A stretch of DNA of 64,000 nucleotides from contig JAJDEB010000033.1 of NCBI GenBank assembly GCA_029260015.1, forward strand, positions 62,001 to 126,000, read 5' to 3'. The DNA comes from Phycisphaerae bacterium (GTDB lineage Bacteria > Planctomycetota > Phycisphaerae > UBA1845). Position numbers and translations under genes: made by a program. How positions within the stretch are numbered: position 1 is the stretch's first letter; each line of letters starts with the position of its first letter. A model generated the notes under the pieces. That model made no database searches. It saw only the letters and a program-made list of their open reading frames with translations, and was not told where the DNA came from. This document shows positions 25,049-32,813 of the stretch, one piece after another.

Positions 25049-26258
25049 ACTTGAATCGCTTGGTCGCCAACTCTGCGATGTGTTGGCCAATCGCGATTGA
25101 CGCGGTGGCCGCTGGCGATGGTGCGTTTAAAACGTGAATGAATTGTTCGCTTTCGATAATGCGAAAGTCGTCTACGAGTGAGCCGTCTGGTTCAATCGCC
25201 TGCGCCCGCACACCACAGCCAGCCGGTACAAGGTCCGCCGCTGCGACCGACGGTATCAGTTTTTGCAAACCGGCGACGAACGCTCGTTTGCTGAGCGATC
25301 GATGCCATTCACCCAAGCCCATCCGCCAGTGCTTGGCCATGAGTTTCCAGAGTCCGGGGTAGGTGACCATGTCGAAACAGTCGCGCGGAGAGCAACTGAA
25401 TTTGTCGTACCCTTCGCGCTTGAATGCGAGGACCGCATTCGGACCGGCTTCCACGCCCCCGTTGACCATGCGGGTGTAGTGTACGCCCAGGAACGGAAAC
25501 TGCGGATCGGGCACGGGGTAGATCAAATTGCGCACCAGATCGCGGCGTGATTCGACGAGTTCGTAGTATTCACCTCGGAAGGGAACGATGCGAAGTTTCG
25601 GATCGGCGCCGCACATTCTGGCGACGCGGTCGGACTGCAACCCGGCGCAATTGATGACATGTTTGCAGCGTTTGAGACCGCGCGATGTCGTCAGCGTGAC
25701 AACTTCGTTAATTGACCGAATACCAGTCACCCGTGCATGCGTATCGATCTCGTGACCAGCCGCGCGAATCACCTTCGCGTACGCCTGTGCCACTGCAACA
25801 TAGTCTACAATGCCAGTCTGTGGCACCCACAAGCCAGCCATGCCAGAGACATTGGGCTCGCGCTCGCGCATCTCTGCCGGTTTGAGCCATTCGAGTTGAT
25901 CAAGTCCGTTCGCCTCACCGCGACCGGCTAACATCTCCAAAGTCGCGACTTCTTTCTCGTTGGTGGCGACGACAAGCTTACCGCACCGGTCGTGGTTGAT
26001 CTCATGCTCTTTGCAAAACGCATACAACTGCGTCCGCCCGGAAGTACAAAGTTTGGCCTTAAGCGAACCGGGTTTGTAATAAAGCCCCGAATGAATCACC
26101 CCACTGTTGTGCCCAGTCTGATGCTGAGCCAACCGCCCTTCAGCCTCAACCACAATCAACCGAAGCCCGCCAACCCGCGAAAGCGCCATCGCCGTCGCCA
26201 GCCCCACAATCCCCCCGCCAATGATCGCCAGGTCATAGGTTGTCGCAGTGTTGGACAT
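25041..26258 (-). CDS. lhgO: L-2-hydroxyglutarate oxidase/dehydrogenase (FAD-dependent)
   Basis: FAD enzyme that oxidises L-2-hydroxyglutarate to 2-oxoglutarate, passing electrons to oxygen or the quinone pool. The 405-residue length fits. Visible are the dinucleotide-binding start DLAIIGGGIVGLATAMAL, the characteristic HNSGVIHSGLYYKPGSLKA, the substrate/FAD segment PFRGEYYEL, FPFLGVHYTRMVNGGVEAGP, and the C-terminal FIHVLNAPSPAATASIAIG. It is a single gene, divergent from ruvC. It overlaps the preceding membrane protein gene tail-to-tail by 8 bases. Confidence 0.93.
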   Translation of the reverse strand: MSNTATTYDLAIIGGGIVGLATAMALSRVGGLRLIVVEAEGRLAQHQTGHNSGVIHSGLYYKPGSLKAKLCTSGRTQLYAFCKEHEINHDRCGKLVVATNEKEVATLEMLAGRGEANGLDQLEWLKPAEMREREPNVSGMAGLWVPQTGIVDYVAVAQAYAKVIRAAGHEIDTHARVTGIRSINEVVTLTTSRGLKRCKHVINCAGLQSDRVARMCGADPKLRIVPFRGEYYELVESRRDLVRNLIYPVPDPQFPFLGVHYTRMVNGGVEAGPNAVLAFKREGYDKFSCSPRDCFDMVTYPGLWKLMAKHWRMGLGEWHRSLSKRAFVAGLQKLIPSVAAADLVPAGCGVRAQAIEPDGSLVDDFRIIESEQFIHVLNAPSPAATASIAIGQHIAELATKRFKFN

Positions 26259-26403
26259 ATTGGATTCTTAAGAATTCCGTTGGCACATTGTTGACTGTCT
26301 TCAATGATGTCGGCTTTCGTCACGACATGCCTTTAACTTCCATGCGCGTGGTGACATTCGAGTTTGTGCTTGTTACAACAACTGTGAGTGGTAGATTTAT
26401 CGC

Positions 26404-26907
26404 ATGACTGGCACCGATGCGATTGACTTCTGCGGGATCGACCCGGGTTTGGGGACGACTGGTTATGCGATGATTCGCATGGCTGGGGGCCAACCGCGCA
26501 TCCTCGATGCTGGCGTGTTTCGGCCCACCGTTTCGCTGCCATTATCTGAGCGTCTCGTGCAACTCGACGAAGATTTTTCGGCGATCCTTGAGCAATACAA
26601 CCCCCGGGCTGTTGGTGTTGAGGAATTGTATTCGCACTACAAGCATCCGAAGACTGCGATCCAGATGGGCCATGCTCGAGGCGTGCTGCTTTCGGTGGCG
26701 GGCCGATCGCGGATTCCCGTCATCGGCATGGGAGCGACCCGCATCAAGCGGTTCCTCACGGGCAATGGGCGGGCAAGCAAGGTGCAAATGCAGGCGGCGA
26801 TCCAGGCGACGTTTGGTCTGTCGGCCCCCCCCGAGCCCAACGATGTCGCCGACGCCATCGCCATCGCTTACTGCTGCGCAACGGAATCGGCGGCTAAACT
26901 CGCTTGA
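26404..26907 (+). CDS. ruvC: Crossover junction endodeoxyribonuclease RuvC
   Basis: Holliday-junction resolvase of homologous recombination. The 167 residues carry the retroviral-integrase-like fold with the four acidic residues: D13 in GIDPGLGTTGYA, Glu in AVGVEELYSHYK, and the two Asp in NDVADAIAIAYC. The basic strand ATRIKRFLTGNGRASKVQM is also typical. It heads the ruvC-(thioredoxin)-ruvA-ruvB group, although the 192-base gap before the thioredoxin gene may contain another promoter. Confidence 0.96.
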   Translation: MTGTDAIDFCGIDPGLGTTGYAMIRMAGGQPRILDAGVFRPTVSLPLSERLVQLDEDFSAILEQYNPRAVGVEELYSHYKHPKTAIQMGHARGVLLSVAGRSRIPVIGMGATRIKRFLTGNGRASKVQMQAAIQATFGLSAPPEPNDVADAIAIAYCCATESAAKLA

Positions 26908-27099
26908 ATGGCGTTGCAATCGCAGCGTTTGTGCTGGTTAAATCGCGTGCTTTGTAACATCGGCGTACTCAGTGGGCTTGTTTCATAGTCGAAATTCGCA
27001 TTGCGGCAATCGTTGCGATACGATGCGACAAACCGGATGGTTTGGGAATTCCATCCGATGATTTCCGCCACGAACAAAGAACAAAACCGGAGACGCAAA

Positions 27100-27801
27100 A
27101 TGAAACTTCAAGCCCGTTGGATTATTGCCTTGATGGCCGCCGCATTCTTGATACCAAGCCCGACTCCGGTTGCCGCCGACGAAACCCAGGATGAAATCAA
27201 ATCAGAATTGGCTGCCGTCCGAAAAGAGCTGACAGAGTTGCGGAAAGAAATGAAGCAAGTCCTCGCCCAACTCAAAACCATCCAAGCCGGTCAGACAAGA
27301 AAAGCCCCCACACGAACCCGCCCGGCGATGGAGCTTCTCGGCAAACCTGCCCCGCAAAAATCATTCGTCACGACCGACAACAAGGAACGCAAAGTCGGTG
27401 GCACTGATGAAAAAGTGAAACTGGTCTGCTTCTACGCCTCATGGTGCGGATACTGCAAACGCACCTTGCCGAAATTCCAGAAGCTCCAGGAAAAATACAA
27501 AGACAAAGACGTCGAATTCATCGCCATCAGCCTCGACGATCGCTCCGGAAAGCGCAAGAAAACCGAACAGGAAGTCATCGACCACTATTCCAAAATGGGA
27601 GTGGACATCCCCCTGTTCCTGGACGCCAAGAAGGAAGTGGGCAGCGCATATAAGGTCAGCAGTTTCCCGACATCATTCGTCGTCGGTAAAGACGGCGTGA
27701 TCGAAGCCGTACACGTTGGCGGCCCGGCAGACATCGACGACCGCGTTGCCAAACAGCTCGATACGTTGCTCGAAGGAAAGTCATTGGTCAAGAAGTCTTA
27801 G
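27100..27801 (+). CDS. Exported thioredoxin-fold (TlpA/AhpC-TSA type) protein with coiled coil
   Basis: A 233-residue protein. Signal peptide 1-27 (ALMAAAFLIPSPTPVAA). Residues 28-64 are a heptad-rich coiled coil (IKSELAAVRKELTELRKEMKQ), which may mediate oligomerisation. The thioredoxin domain follows, with the redox motif W-C116-G-Y-C119 in FYASWCGYCKRTLP, the cis-Pro region SSFPTSFVVGKDG and a TlpA-like start (LLGKPAPQKSF). It probably reduces or isomerises disulphides, or supports cytochrome maturation, outside the cytoplasm. The start has CGGAGA ten bases upstream. Lying between ruvC and ruvA it interrupts a recombination operon with which it has no obvious link. Confidence 0.9.
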   Translation: MKLQARWIIALMAAAFLIPSPTPVAADETQDEIKSELAAVRKELTELRKEMKQVLAQLKTIQAGQTRKAPTRTRPAMELLGKPAPQKSFVTTDNKERKVGGTDEKVKLVCFYASWCGYCKRTLPKFQKLQEKYKDKDVEFIAISLDDRSGKRKKTEQEVIDHYSKMGVDIPLFLDAKKEVGSAYKVSSFPTSFVVGKDGVIEAVHVGGPADIDDRVAKQLDTLLEGKSLVKKS

Positions 27802-27862
27802 ACCGTCGCAATAAGGTCTCGCATTTCCTGCGAAATACCAGTCGTCAAGGATGAGTGCTGGC

Positions 27863-28501
27863 ATGATCGTACGACTGACCGGAAACGTTGTTGAGGTCAC
27901 CGAAGACTCGGCCATCCTCGAACGAGACGGCGTCGCGCGAGAGATATTGATCCCCGGTTTCGCCGTTGGCGAGTTGACCGCGTGCAGAGGCAAGGAAATG
28001 TCCTTGCACACCATCGAATTTATCGAAGCCAACCAGTCGGGTGGAAACATGACACCGCGATTGGTTGGCTTTGTGCATCCTGAAGATCGCGTTTTCTTTC
28101 GGTATTTCATTTCGGTCAAGGGGATTGGCCTCCGCAAGGCCATGAAAGCGCTCGCCGAACCGATCCGCAAGATCGCCGATTGGATCGAATGCGGTGACAA
28201 GAAATCACTCGCGACGCTTCCTGGTATCGGCGGGCGAGCCGCAGAGATGATCATCGCGGAACTCAAGGGCAAGCTGGAAGCATTCGCGTTGGGAGGTAGC
28301 AGCACCAACGGAGAAACCGTCGATATCGCCCGGTTCAATGACGCTCAGCGCGACGCTTTAGAAGTGCTAACTGCATGGGGCGATCCGCGGCAAGATGCCG
28401 AACGGTGGCTCGAACGGGCAGCAAGTTTGCATCCGGACACGCAACTCGCAGAAGATTGGGTCAAAGCCGCCTACCGCATCAAGACCGGTGCAGAAGGTTA
28501 G
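27863..28501 (+). CDS. ruvA: Holliday junction branch migration protein RuvA
   Basis: DNA-binding tetramer that loads RuvB at Holliday junctions. The 212 residues start MIVRLTGNVVEV, the usual RuvA beginning; an ATG four codons earlier at 27851 is possible but AAGGAT spacing favours 27863. Domain I is the OB-fold (1-65). Domain II has helix-hairpin-helix motifs (SVKGIGLRKAMKAL and ATLPGIGGRAAEMIIAEL). Domain III at the end contacts RuvB; it is less conserved but recognisable (DAQRDALEVLTAWGDPRQDAE). The stop TAG is directly followed by a REPIN-like element, then ruvB. Confidence 0.93.
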   Translation: MIVRLTGNVVEVTEDSAILERDGVAREILIPGFAVGELTACRGKEMSLHTIEFIEANQSGGNMTPRLVGFVHPEDRVFFRYFISVKGIGLRKAMKALAEPIRKIADWIECGDKKSLATLPGIGGRAAEMIIAELKGKLEAFALGGSSTNGETVDIARFNDAQRDALEVLTAWGDPRQDAERWLERAASLHPDTQLAEDWVKAAYRIKTGAEG

Positions 28502-28571
28502 GTAGGGTGGGCCGTGCCCACCGCCGTTTTGTTGTAATGTCATACAAGTTGGTGGGCATGGCCCACCCTAC
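28502..28571. repeat. Double-hairpin inverted repeat (REPIN-like, GTAGGGTGGGC class)
   Basis: Arm 28502-28522 starts GTAGGGTGGGC and arm 28551-28571 ends GCCCACCCTAC; they are reverse complements with one mismatch. Each arm is also a hairpin (GGTGGGC-YRT-GCCCACC). It lies between the ruvA stop and ruvB, and the in-frame ATGs at 28537 and 28558 upstream of ruvB fall inside it. Copies at 41793 and 57065. Confidence 0.9.
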
Positions 28572-28599
28572 AGAAACCTTTGAACAAACATCACAGCCG

Positions 28600-29661
28600 A
28601 TGGCACGCGAACGAATCATTTCATCTCAAGCGCAGTCCAAGGATCGCGAAGTCTCCAGTGTCAGCCTGCGCCCCCAGACCATGAACGAAATGGTCGGTCA
28701 ACGGGCCGTCATCGAACGCGTCTCCATCGCCATCCAAGCCGCCAAGCAGCGCGGCGAACCCTTGGAGCACATCCTCTTCGACGGCCCACCCGGACTCGGC
28801 AAGACCACGCTCGCCCATGTCATCGCCAAAGAAATGACCGACAAACCGCCACGCATCACGTCGGGCCCTGCATTGACCAAGCAAGCCGACTTGATGCCAC
28901 TACTCACAAACCTCGAGCGCGGCGACATTTTGTTCATCGATGAAATCCACCGCCTCCCGAAAATCGTCGAAGAGTTTCTCTATTCCGCGATGGAAGATTT
29001 TCGCGTGGACGTCACCATCGAAGGCGGGTTGCGAGGCCGAGTGGTCAACTTCAACCTTCAACCTTTCACGCTGATCGGCGCGACGACGCGGGCCGGCTTG
29101 CTCGGTGGCGCGATGCGCGATCGTTTCGGATTGCAGTTTCATTTGGCCTACTACGAATCAAGCGACCTCGCGACCATCCTCAGCCGATCGGCAAGCAAAC
29201 TCGAACTGAAACACGAAAACGACGCATTGGATACCATCGCGGGAAGAAGTCGCGGAACCCCTCGCGTAGCCAACCGTCTGTTACGCCGGGTGCGGGACTA
29301 CGCTCAGGTTTGCGGCGATGGATCACTAACCGACGCATTGGCCAGGCAAGCGCTCGTGGTGCAGGAAGTAGACGAACTCGGCCTGGACGAACTCGACCGC
29401 GCATTTCTGACCACGCTCATCAGAGTCTACGGCGGTGGACCAGCCGGCATCGAAGCCTTGTCAGCCAGCATGGGCCAGGAACGCGACACCCTTGAAGATG
29501 TCGTCGAACCGTATCTGCTCCAGATCGGATTCGTCACCCGAACCCGCCAAGGTCGCCAAGCCACGAGGGAAGCCTACGAACATCTCAGTCTGGACTGGCC
29601 AGCCACCAACGCGACAACCCAGAACGGCGAACCCACCCTGTTTTCCAATCCGGGCGAATAA
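28600..29661 (+). CDS. ruvB: Holliday junction branch migration helicase RuvB
   Basis: AAA+ motor that drives branch migration with RuvA. The 353 residues contain RPQTMNEMVGQ, Walker A GPPGLGKTTLAH, Walker B DILFIDEIHRL, sensor 1 IGATTRAGLL, arginine finger region GAMRDRFG, and the winged-helix C-terminus ending in YEHLSL. The start is uncertain: the ATG at 28600 has no good Shine-Dalgarno, while in-frame ATGs at 28558 and 28537 lie within the REPIN-like element and would add 14 or 21 residues. Either ruvB relies on coupling from ruvA or the element has altered its N-terminus. Confidence 0.94.
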   Translation: MARERIISSQAQSKDREVSSVSLRPQTMNEMVGQRAVIERVSIAIQAAKQRGEPLEHILFDGPPGLGKTTLAHVIAKEMTDKPPRITSGPALTKQADLMPLLTNLERGDILFIDEIHRLPKIVEEFLYSAMEDFRVDVTIEGGLRGRVVNFNLQPFTLIGATTRAGLLGGAMRDRFGLQFHLAYYESSDLATILSRSASKLELKHENDALDTIAGRSRGTPRVANRLLRRVRDYAQVCGDGSLTDALARQALVVQEVDELGLDELDRAFLTTLIRVYGGGPAGIEALSASMGQERDTLEDVVEPYLLQIGFVTRTRQGRQATREAYEHLSLDWPATNATTQNGEPTLFSNPGE

Positions 29662-29788
29662 CCGCCCATCCCTCGCCGATTCCTGCGATTCCGCGAATTC
29701 AACGTCCGTATATCGATTCAAGGCTGAACGCGATCCGCTGCCACAAGCCAGCAAAACGTGACGTAGCCGCCGTACCGCACACAGTACA

Positions 29789-29817
29789 TTGACTCGCCAT
29801 TTATCTGGCGCTACGTT
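29789..29817 (+). promoter_or_regulatory. Possible promoter for the repeat lipoprotein
   Basis: TTGACT (29789-29794), 17-base spacer, TACGTT (29812-29817). The -35 is good, the -10 is weak. The spacer contains the inverted repeat CGCCA/TGGCG. The lipoprotein start is 66 bases downstream. Confidence 0.35.
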
Positions 29818-29882
29818 AAACTGTCCCCCTGTCTGTATATATGAAATGACGGGCCGATCGAGGCCAATTCGGGCACATTTGC

Positions 29883-31649
29883 ATGCAGCGAATCAAGAAT
29901 TCATCGAACCTTGCGAGATTGGCAAGCACCTTTGCGCTGATGCTGGTGGCTTTTACCGGCTGCCATGAGAAGGATGGCGAAGGCAATGGCGGTACCGTTG
30001 GCGACGTGTTCGACGTCAACACCTCGGGCATCGGTGACAGCCCCGGTCAGGATTTCCCCAACGCTGGTGCGTTCGATGCCCGCGTGATTAACCAAAGCTC
30101 ATTCGCGGCGAACGTCCTCTTTGAATTCACCCTCGGCGAAACGATTGTCCATCAGACGAATTTGATCGGCGTGATGCCGGGTGAGTCGATCCCCATCGCC
30201 GGCCCCGAGGTGGCAGGCAAACTTGTGGTGACCGCCACTCGTGAAAGCGGTGAAGATCTTCCGACGCGTGAGTTTGCATTTGGCATCGACGTGACCAACG
30301 GGCAGGAAGCCCTTTACATCATCACCGATCCAATCGTAACACCACCGTTGCCACCACCGGATACAGGCACCAATGGCACGCCCGACATGGGCACCAACGG
30401 TCCGCCCGACCCCGGTACGAACGGTCTGCCAGAAGTTCCACCACCCCCACCACCCGGTGGAGGAGGCGGCGGAGGTACGGTCGATCCGCCAGAGGTCACC
30501 GACTGCAACAACAACGAAGTCGATGACGCCGTCGAATTGGCATCCGGTTCTGCGGCTGACTGCAACGGCAACGACATCCCCGACGAATGCGACATCTCGT
30601 CTGGCGCTGATGACGACTGCAACGAAAACGGCATCCCCGATCGCTGCGACGTGGCTCAGAACATCGGTATTGATTGCAACGTTAATGGAATCCCAGACGA
30701 GTGCGACATCGCCGGAGAAACCAGCACCGATTGCAACGAAAGCGGTATTCCGGATGAATGCGAGATCGACCCCGAGGTGGGCGACTGCAACGACAACGGC
30801 GTACTGGATGAGTGCGACATTGCAGACGGAACCAGCAACGACTGCAACGAGAATGGCAACCCGGACGAGTGCGATTTCTTCTGGGAGATTTCGTCCGATT
30901 GCAACGAAAACAGCATTCCAGATGAATGCGACATTGCGAGCGGCACCAGCAACGATTGCAATTCCAACGAGTTCCCCGACGAATGCGACAAAGGATTCGA
31001 CTGCAACGACAACGGAATTATCGACGAGTGCGATTTGATCGATCCCAAGATTGGCGACTGCAATACCAACGGCATTCCCGACGATTGCGATCTGGAGTCG
31101 GGCGAATACTTTGATTGCAATGAAAATGGCGTGATCGATTCGTGCGACGTGGCGTCGGGCGAATACCCGGATTGCAACAACAATGGCCGGCCCGACGAGT
31201 GCGACATCGACGGCGAGGTCTACACCGACTGCAACGAAAACGGTTACATCGACCGCTGCGAAATCGATGAAGGTCTCGCCATTGACTGCGACGGCAACAG
31301 CATCATCGACGAATGCGAGATCCCGATCGATTCAGCATTCGACTGCAACCTCAATGGCCAGATCGACGCCTGCGAATTCGACTGCAATGACAGCGGTGAA
31401 CCCGACGACTGCGATATCTGGTTCGGCGAAAGCATCGACAAGAACGGCAACGGTGTCCCGGACGAATGCGAATGTCCGATCGAAGGCAACGCCTCACCCG
31501 GCACATATACGATATTCGCCAACTGCTTCACCGGCCCGGCGAGCGACGGTCAGATCCCAAGCGGCTGCGGTTGCTACGATTTCGACTCAGACCAAGACAT
31601 AGACCTGATCGACTACGGCTACTACAGCCGAGCGCTCTTCCCGGACTAG
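29883..31649 (+). CDS. Lipoprotein with 18 Cys/Asn/Asp repeats (DCNxNGIPDECD type)
   Basis: A 588-residue surface lipoprotein. The N-terminus ends in a lipobox (LVAFTGC, lipidated Cys near residue 27). A beta-rich domain (about 45-155, NQSSFAANVLFEFTLGETIV) is followed by a Pro/Gly linker (TNGTPDMGTNGPPDPGTN). Then come 18 near-tandem repeats of 15-19 residues, each with D-C-N-x-N-x-I/V-x-D-E-C-D/E. The paired Cys and regular Asp/Asn suggest calcium-binding, disulphide-bonded coils similar to thrombospondin type 3 repeats. The C-terminus (DFDSDQDIDLIDYGYYSRAL) resembles a single dockerin EF-hand. Repeat proteins of this kind are abundant in Planctomycetota; no function is established. The gene stands alone. 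Confidence 0.85.
   Translation: MQRIKNSSNLARLASTFALMLVAFTGCHEKDGEGNGGTVGDVFDVNTSGIGDSPGQDFPNAGAFDARVINQSSFAANVLFEFTLGETIVHQTNLIGVMPGESIPIAGPEVAGKLVVTATRESGEDLPTREFAFGIDVTNGQEALYIITDPIVTPPLPPPDTGTNGTPDMGTNGPPDPGTNGLPEVPPPPPPGGGGGGGTVDPPEVTDCNNNEVDDAVELASGSAADCNGNDIPDECDISSGADDDCNENGIPDRCDVAQNIGIDCNVNGIPDECDIAGETSTDCNESGIPDECEIDPEVGDCNDNGVLDECDIADGTSNDCNENGNPDECDFFWEISSDCNENSIPDECDIASGTSNDCNSNEFPDECDKGFDCNDNGIIDECDLIDPKIGDCNTNGIPDDCDLESGEYFDCNENGVIDSCDVASGEYPDCNNNGRPDECDIDGEVYTDCNENGYIDRCEIDEGLAIDCDGNSIIDECEIPIDSAFDCNLNGQIDACEFDCNDSGEPDDCDIWFGESIDKNGNGVPDECECPIEGNASPGTYTIFANCFTGPASDGQIPSGCGCYDFDSDQDIDLIDYGYYSRALFPD
30501..31475 (+). repeat. Coding tandem repeat, 18 units of about 45-57 bases
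   Basis: Each unit begins with GAYTGCAA and contains a GAATGCGA-like second half. Units differ at many positions, and the interval between the two Cys codons is fixed while the linker varies, so they are old, selected protein repeats rather than a recent expansion. Confidence 0.9.
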
Positions 31650-31681
31650 GAACTGCTTAGTCTCAAACCACAAGGAGCGGC

Positions 31682-32116
31682 ATGCGCAGATTCACACAAA
31701 TCGCATTCGTCTTAAGCTCCCCGCTCTGGCTTTGCGCGTGCAGCCCCAACACAGGTTCGGGATTCAATAACAGGCTTGCAAAGCAAGTTGGCGAGGCGGA
31801 TCGAATCGCCATCTATCGCATCGGCGAGACCACTCAACCCTAAGCCATACCCAACGTTTATGAGAGCGCGGACAAAAGCGAGATCAAGGCGCTATTCGCC
31901 ACCATGTCGTTCAAGCAAAAGCTCCTACCCTATTGCAGGTGTTTCGGCGATCTTCAAATTAAGCTGTACGACGGCCCCGACCTGATCACCGAACTTCGGC
32001 TGCATCACGGCAACTGCATCAGGTGGAAAGACGGCCCATTCGACGAACAAGCAAAGATGACGGATCAATCGCGAGAGCATCTTGAAGCGTGGATCGCCAA
32101 TCACATTGATGAATAA
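31682..32116 (+). pseudogene. Small lipoprotein gene interrupted by an in-frame TAA
   Basis: ATG at 31682 with AAGGAG just upstream begins RRFTQIAFVLSSPLWLCAC, a lipoprotein signal with lipobox LCAC. After 53 codons a TAA (31841-31843) follows ETTQP. The same frame then stays open through AIPNVYESADKSEIKALFAT and DLQIKLYDGPDLITELRLHH to a stop at 32116. Without the TAA it would encode a normal 144-residue lipoprotein. One base change would restore it, so this is either a recent nonsense mutation, a sequencing error or, less likely, readthrough. The second part has internal ATG codons (31904) but no ribosome binding site. Function of the intact protein is unknown. Confidence 0.7.
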
Positions 32117-32142
32117 GGGTCGGATAGGTGAGCGCGCAAAAA

Positions 32143-32178
32143 GAAAGCACCGCAAGCACGAGGCTTAACGGTGCTTTC
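32143..32178 (+). terminator. Stem-loop after the broken lipoprotein gene
   Basis: GAAAGCACCG (32143-32152) pairs perfectly with CGGTGCTTTC (32169-32178), leaving a 16-base loop. It starts 26 bases after the stop codon. There is no long T-run, so it may be a weak terminator or mRNA 3' stabiliser. Confidence 0.5.
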
Positions 32179-32813
32179 CGGAGGGGAAAGAAGCCGGGTA
32201 CGTCAATGTTGGGCGACGCTTGCTGGCGATGTCTGAATTTGAAGTGTCTGACTTTGAGTCGTCGTACTTCTTATCGCCGTGCCGCACAAACCCTCCGACA
32301 ATATTTATATTCTCAATTCAAACGACCGATCTTTCTCGCGATCCGTCGAAAAGCCAACCTCTTACATCATCGGACAAAGTCGGCTCCTAACTCTTTATCG
32401 ACAGATACTTAACATCCTGCCACCTTTACTACGCTTAAAAATGGCTTTGGGCGCGAAAAAAACGGTAAATTCGTGTCCAATTTCACGGGGATCGGCCCTG
32501 ACGGCGTCAATTTGGGCGGTGCGGATAACCGGGGATGCTGCCTACCGGGAGTCTTACCCACGAGTCAGACGCCCCGCCGATAGGGTGTTTACTCCGGCTC
32601 TTTCGCGGGCCGGCTGAACCGCCTTATGGCCTTGATTTGCTTCCGGCTGCCAGCCGACCTGACTGATCAAAACAAAGCTTGCCACCCGCAAGGATGGTCC
32701 CTCGCAAGTGGCAAGCAATTATTCGTCGTGTCGCGCCCCTGTCACCGAATATTCACGGGACGTCGGAGCGGTTCGTTTCTCAAGTCAACACAAAGCAAGT
32801 CAGCACTAATTAC
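32179..32813. other. Gene-poor stretch with one stem-loop
   Basis: About 635 bases between the broken lipoprotein gene and the 3' end of nrdJ. A perfect stem GCTTGCCAC (32677-32685) / GTGGCAAGC (32708-32716) could terminate nrdJ transcription. Short ORFs here have no protein-like features. The part 32440-32600 could be decayed coding sequence, but I recognise nothing in it. Confidence 0.45.

Noticed and set aside
30501..31475. Regular repeats that could suggest a CRISPR array
   Set aside because: Units keep one reading frame, have paired Cys codons and vary at synonymous and linker positions; they are protein repeats, with no cas genes.
32434..32617. Short ORF in the gap before nrdJ
   Set aside because: No ribosome binding site, no similarity and no conserved-looking motif; kept only as part of an unassigned stretch.
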